Below are positions 62,000-64,000 of a DNA stretch of 64,000 bases, one piece after another. The position numbers were made by a program, and so were the translations under genes. Source of the stretch: Bartonella birtlesii IBS 325 (GTDB lineage Bacteria; Pseudomonadota; Alphaproteobacteria; Rhizobiales; Rhizobiaceae); contig NZ_CM001557.1 of assembly GCF_000273375.1 (NCBI RefSeq), positions 1,622,551 through 1,686,550 of the forward strand, given 5' to 3'. The stretch's first letter is position 1. The number at the start of each line of letters is the position of its first letter. The notes under the pieces were generated by a model, which did no database searches, was not told the origin of the DNA, and saw only the letters and a program-made list of their open reading frames with translations.

Positions 62000-63119
62000 C
62001 AAAAAACTCCTTTTTTACATCTGACAATGATCGCCCTGCAATCAACCCTTCAATCATATCAGCAAGACGACTTGTTGCATAAGGTTGTCCAACTTTTTTT
62101 GCAGCAAGTGCTTGTTCTCTCAATAAATATGGCGCACAACAAGCTTCTGTTAAGAGAGAAGCAAGTCTTTGTGCGTCTAAATCTTTTTCTGATATAATTT
62201 GAGCACCTCCCACAGCAGCAAGTAATGCTGCATTTTTTGCCTGATCATGATCAAGAGCATAAGGATACGGGACAAGCAAAGCAGGTCGACCAATCACGGC
62301 AATTTCACAAACAGATGAAGCACCAGCACGGGATAAAATGAAATGAGCCCTCGCCATGCGCTCAGCCATATCATCAAAAAAAGAGGCAACTTCTGCTTTT
62401 ACACCCATCTGATGATAGGTTTTTATTAACTCTCCAGCTTCACCTCGAACTTGCTGCACAATCCGCAAGCGTTTACGGTTCTCATCATCCAACAAAGCAA
62501 TCGCTGCTGGAACAATTCGTGAAAAAGCAGAAGCTCCTTGGCTACCACCAAAAACCAAAAAATGAAATGGCTCGTCGCCTATAGAAGGATGATAGGGAAT
62601 TTCTGCTGCTTTGAGAACAGCCTCACGCACAGGATTTCCAGTCAAAAATGTTTTATGAGCATAACTATTATCTTGCGATAATAAACCACCTGCTATTGCA
62701 CGCACAAAAGCTGCCAACGCTCGATTGGCACGCCCCATAATAGCATTTTGCTCATGAATAAACGTCACGCGCCGCGTTAAAACAGCAACAATAAGAGGAG
62801 GAAAGGTAGGATACCCTCCAAACCCACCAACAAGAACAGGACGAAGCCTATAAAAAAGCATCAACGATTGCCCCATTCCTTTTAACAAAGCCCAAAATGT
62901 TTTTATAAGAGCAAAAGGATGGCGTCCTGTAAATGTTGCCGATGAAAGTATATGTGTATGCTCTTCATCAAAGTAGCGTACAAAACATTGAGCCCTTTTA
63001 TCCGTTGCCAAATGAACATCATATCCACGCTCCTTTAATTCAACAGCAAGCGCTTCTGCAGGAAAAAGATGCCCACCTGTACCACCAGCCACCAAAACAA
63101 TAACTTTTTTATCAGTCAT
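61983..63119 (-). CDS. murG: UDP-GlcNAc:lipid I GlcNAc transferase
   Basis: MurG makes lipid II on the cytoplasmic face of the inner membrane. The 378-residue GT28 protein has [20 protein letters not shown] (about 8-27), [25 protein letters not shown], the [14 protein letters not shown] motif and the donor-binding [21 protein letters not shown]. Its start overlaps the ftsW stop by eight bases, so the run ftsW-murG-murC-murB is tightly packed. Confidence 0.97.
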   Translation of the reverse strand: MTDKKVIVLVAGGTGGHLFPAEALAVELKERGYDVHLATDKRAQCFVRYFDEEHTHILSSATFTGRHPFALIKTFWALLKGMGQSLMLFYRLRPVLVGGFGGYPTFPPLIVAVLTRRVTFIHEQNAIMGRANRALAAFVRAIAGGLLSQDNSYAHKTFLTGNPVREAVLKAAEIPYHPSIGDEPFHFLVFGGSQGASAFSRIVPAAIALLDDENRKRLRIVQQVRGEAGELIKTYHQMGVKAEVASFFDDMAERMARAHFILSRAGASSVCEIAVIGRPALLVPYPYALDHDQAKNAALLAAVGGAQIISEKDLDAQRLASLLTEACCAPYLLREQALAAKKVGQPYATSRLADMIEGLIAGRSLSDVKKEFFDENAA

Positions 63120-64000
63120 AGGAAATATCCAAAATAGAAGAAGAAAAAGCTGAAAGGCGGGCTTCTGGCCAGCGACGTGTCAAACTAAGCAAAATTCCCA
63201 TAGAAAATGCAATCGCCACCATAGAAGAACCACCATAAGAAATAAATGGCAATGTCATACCTTTTGGAGGTATCAAATGAAGATTAACAGCCATATTAAT
63301 CGCTGATTGAAAACCTATCATCATCGCTATACCAGTAATGCCAAGACGTATAAATGAATCACGTGTATTTGATGCTATATACAAGGAACGTATAACAATA
63401 AAACCAAAAAGCATCATAATGAAGAGACAGAGGATAATACCATATTCTTCAGCAGCAACAGAAAACACAAAATCCGTATGGCTATCAGGAATGATACGTT
63501 TCACCGTTCCCTCACCCGGTCCTTGCCCAAACCATCCTCCATTCAAAATAGCCTCACGTCCGACGTCTACTTGAAAGGTATCACCTTCACCTGTCAAAAA
63601 GCCATTAATACGTTCTCGTACATGATGAAGGGAAAAATAGGCAAAAACAATTCCTGCAATACCTAGCATGACAAAGAGGAAAATAACAGCAAGGGGCACA
63701 CCAGCAACAAAAAATAGACCACCCCATGTTGCACTTATTAGAATTGTTTGACCAATATCAGGCTGTAGAACAAGGAGCACACAACAAAAAGCATAAAGTA
63801 CAGTAGCAAGTGTGTAGCCAGGAATCCCCCTACGCCGTATCTGTTCTGAAAAAAGCCAAGCGGACATCACTGCAAAAGCTGGTTTCATAAACTCTGAAGC
63901 TTGTATAGAAAAACCAAATAGCGAAATCCATCTCCGTGCTCCCTTTAATTCTGGACCAAAGAATAAGGTCGCTACCATAAGAACAAGCGTTACAATGAGC
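63112..64000 (-). CDS. ftsW: lipid II polymerase FtsW, C-terminal part
   Basis: The open frame continues through the right edge of the window, so the N-terminus is missing. The ~296 visible residues hold several membrane segments with the SEDS-family landmarks GARRWISLFGFSIQASEFMK, QPDIGQTILI, GWFGQGPGEGTVKRIIPDSHTDFVF (in two blocks) and LPFISYGGSSMVAIAFSMG. FtsW polymerises lipid II at the septum. It is the most upstream visible gene of the division cluster, consistent with an upstream murD, mraY and others outside the window. Confidence 0.96.
   Translation of the reverse strand, partial: LIVTLVLMVATLFFGPELKGARRWISLFGFSIQASEFMKPAFAVMSAWLFSEQIRRRGIPGYTLATVLYAFCCVLLVLQPDIGQTILISATWGGLFFVAGVPLAVIFLFVMLGIAGIVFAYFSLHHVRERINGFLTGEGDTFQVDVGREAILNGGWFGQGPGEGTVKRIIPDSHTDFVFSVAAEEYGIILCLFIMMLFGFIVIRSLYIASNTRDSFIRLGITGIAMMIGFQSAINMAVNLHLIPPKGMTLPFISYGGSSMVAIAFSMGILLSLTRRWPEARLSAFSSSILDISYD

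Overview
The window reads as chromosomal DNA of a Bartonella-like alphaproteobacterium (Hyphomicrobiales). Four things point there: AT-rich coding sequence, gene orders typical of the group (thyA-folA-hflK-hflC-htrA; sspB-DUF4169-RHH; ftsW-murG-murC-murB-ddl-ftsQ-ftsA-ftsZ followed by lpxC-bamD-recN-ligA), a circularly permuted two-piece ssrA gene, and many long decayed spacers as seen in host-restricted, reducing genomes. The species cannot be fixed from the sequence alone.

Layout. 1-964 is gene-free. 965-11386 holds small and housekeeping genes: an EVE-domain protein, an L,D-transpeptidase divergent from a CenR-like response regulator whose receiver lacks the phospho-acceptor aspartate, a methyltransferase, a TIGR02302-type membrane protein, lysA, an lptM-like lipoprotein, argH, tlpA, a DUF188 protein and a YihY/BrkB membrane protein. 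11763-16910 holds tyrC, then a TrpX-type ABC importer (binding protein, permease, ATPase) that runs into holA. 17107-19899 has tRNA-Gly(GCC) followed by a decayed island with a multiply frameshifted phage integrase. 19900-28674 holds cycA, ilvC, pdxJ, a RecD-like helicase, ilvI with a promoter and tandem terminator-like hairpins ahead of it, and a frameshifted miaA. 29254-34454 is the protease and folate block (htrA, hflC, hflK, folA, thyA). 34670-40036 is a tandem array of three kgtP-type MFS permeases, with an intact DUF2853 gene after the third copy and a dead copy of it after the second. 40200-41651 holds ssrA, then sspB (frameshifted tail) and two small genes. 41774-48031 holds uvrD, a dead hexapeptide acyltransferase, a SCO-family gene, prmA (frameshifted) and an aminopeptidase P. 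48330-64000 is ligA, recN, bamD, lpxC and the division/wall cluster, cut off inside ftsW.

How the genes work together. The right-hand cluster makes and divides the envelope: Mur enzymes and Ddl make the peptidoglycan precursor, FtsW/Q/A/Z divide the cell, LpxC starts lipid A and BamD assembles outer-membrane proteins. ssrA and sspB belong to one process, ribosome rescue and delivery of tagged proteins to ClpXP. The transport genes (CycA, TrpX-type ABC, three KgtP) fit uptake of host amino acids and dicarboxylates.

Most notable are the receiver without its aspartate, the tandem kgtP expansion with debris of the duplication unit, three one-base losses in A/T homopolymers (miaA, sspB, prmA), a possible attenuator before ilvI, and the integrase graveyard beside tRNA-Gly. 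I found no CRISPR array, no intact mobile element and no convincing new multi-gene system.
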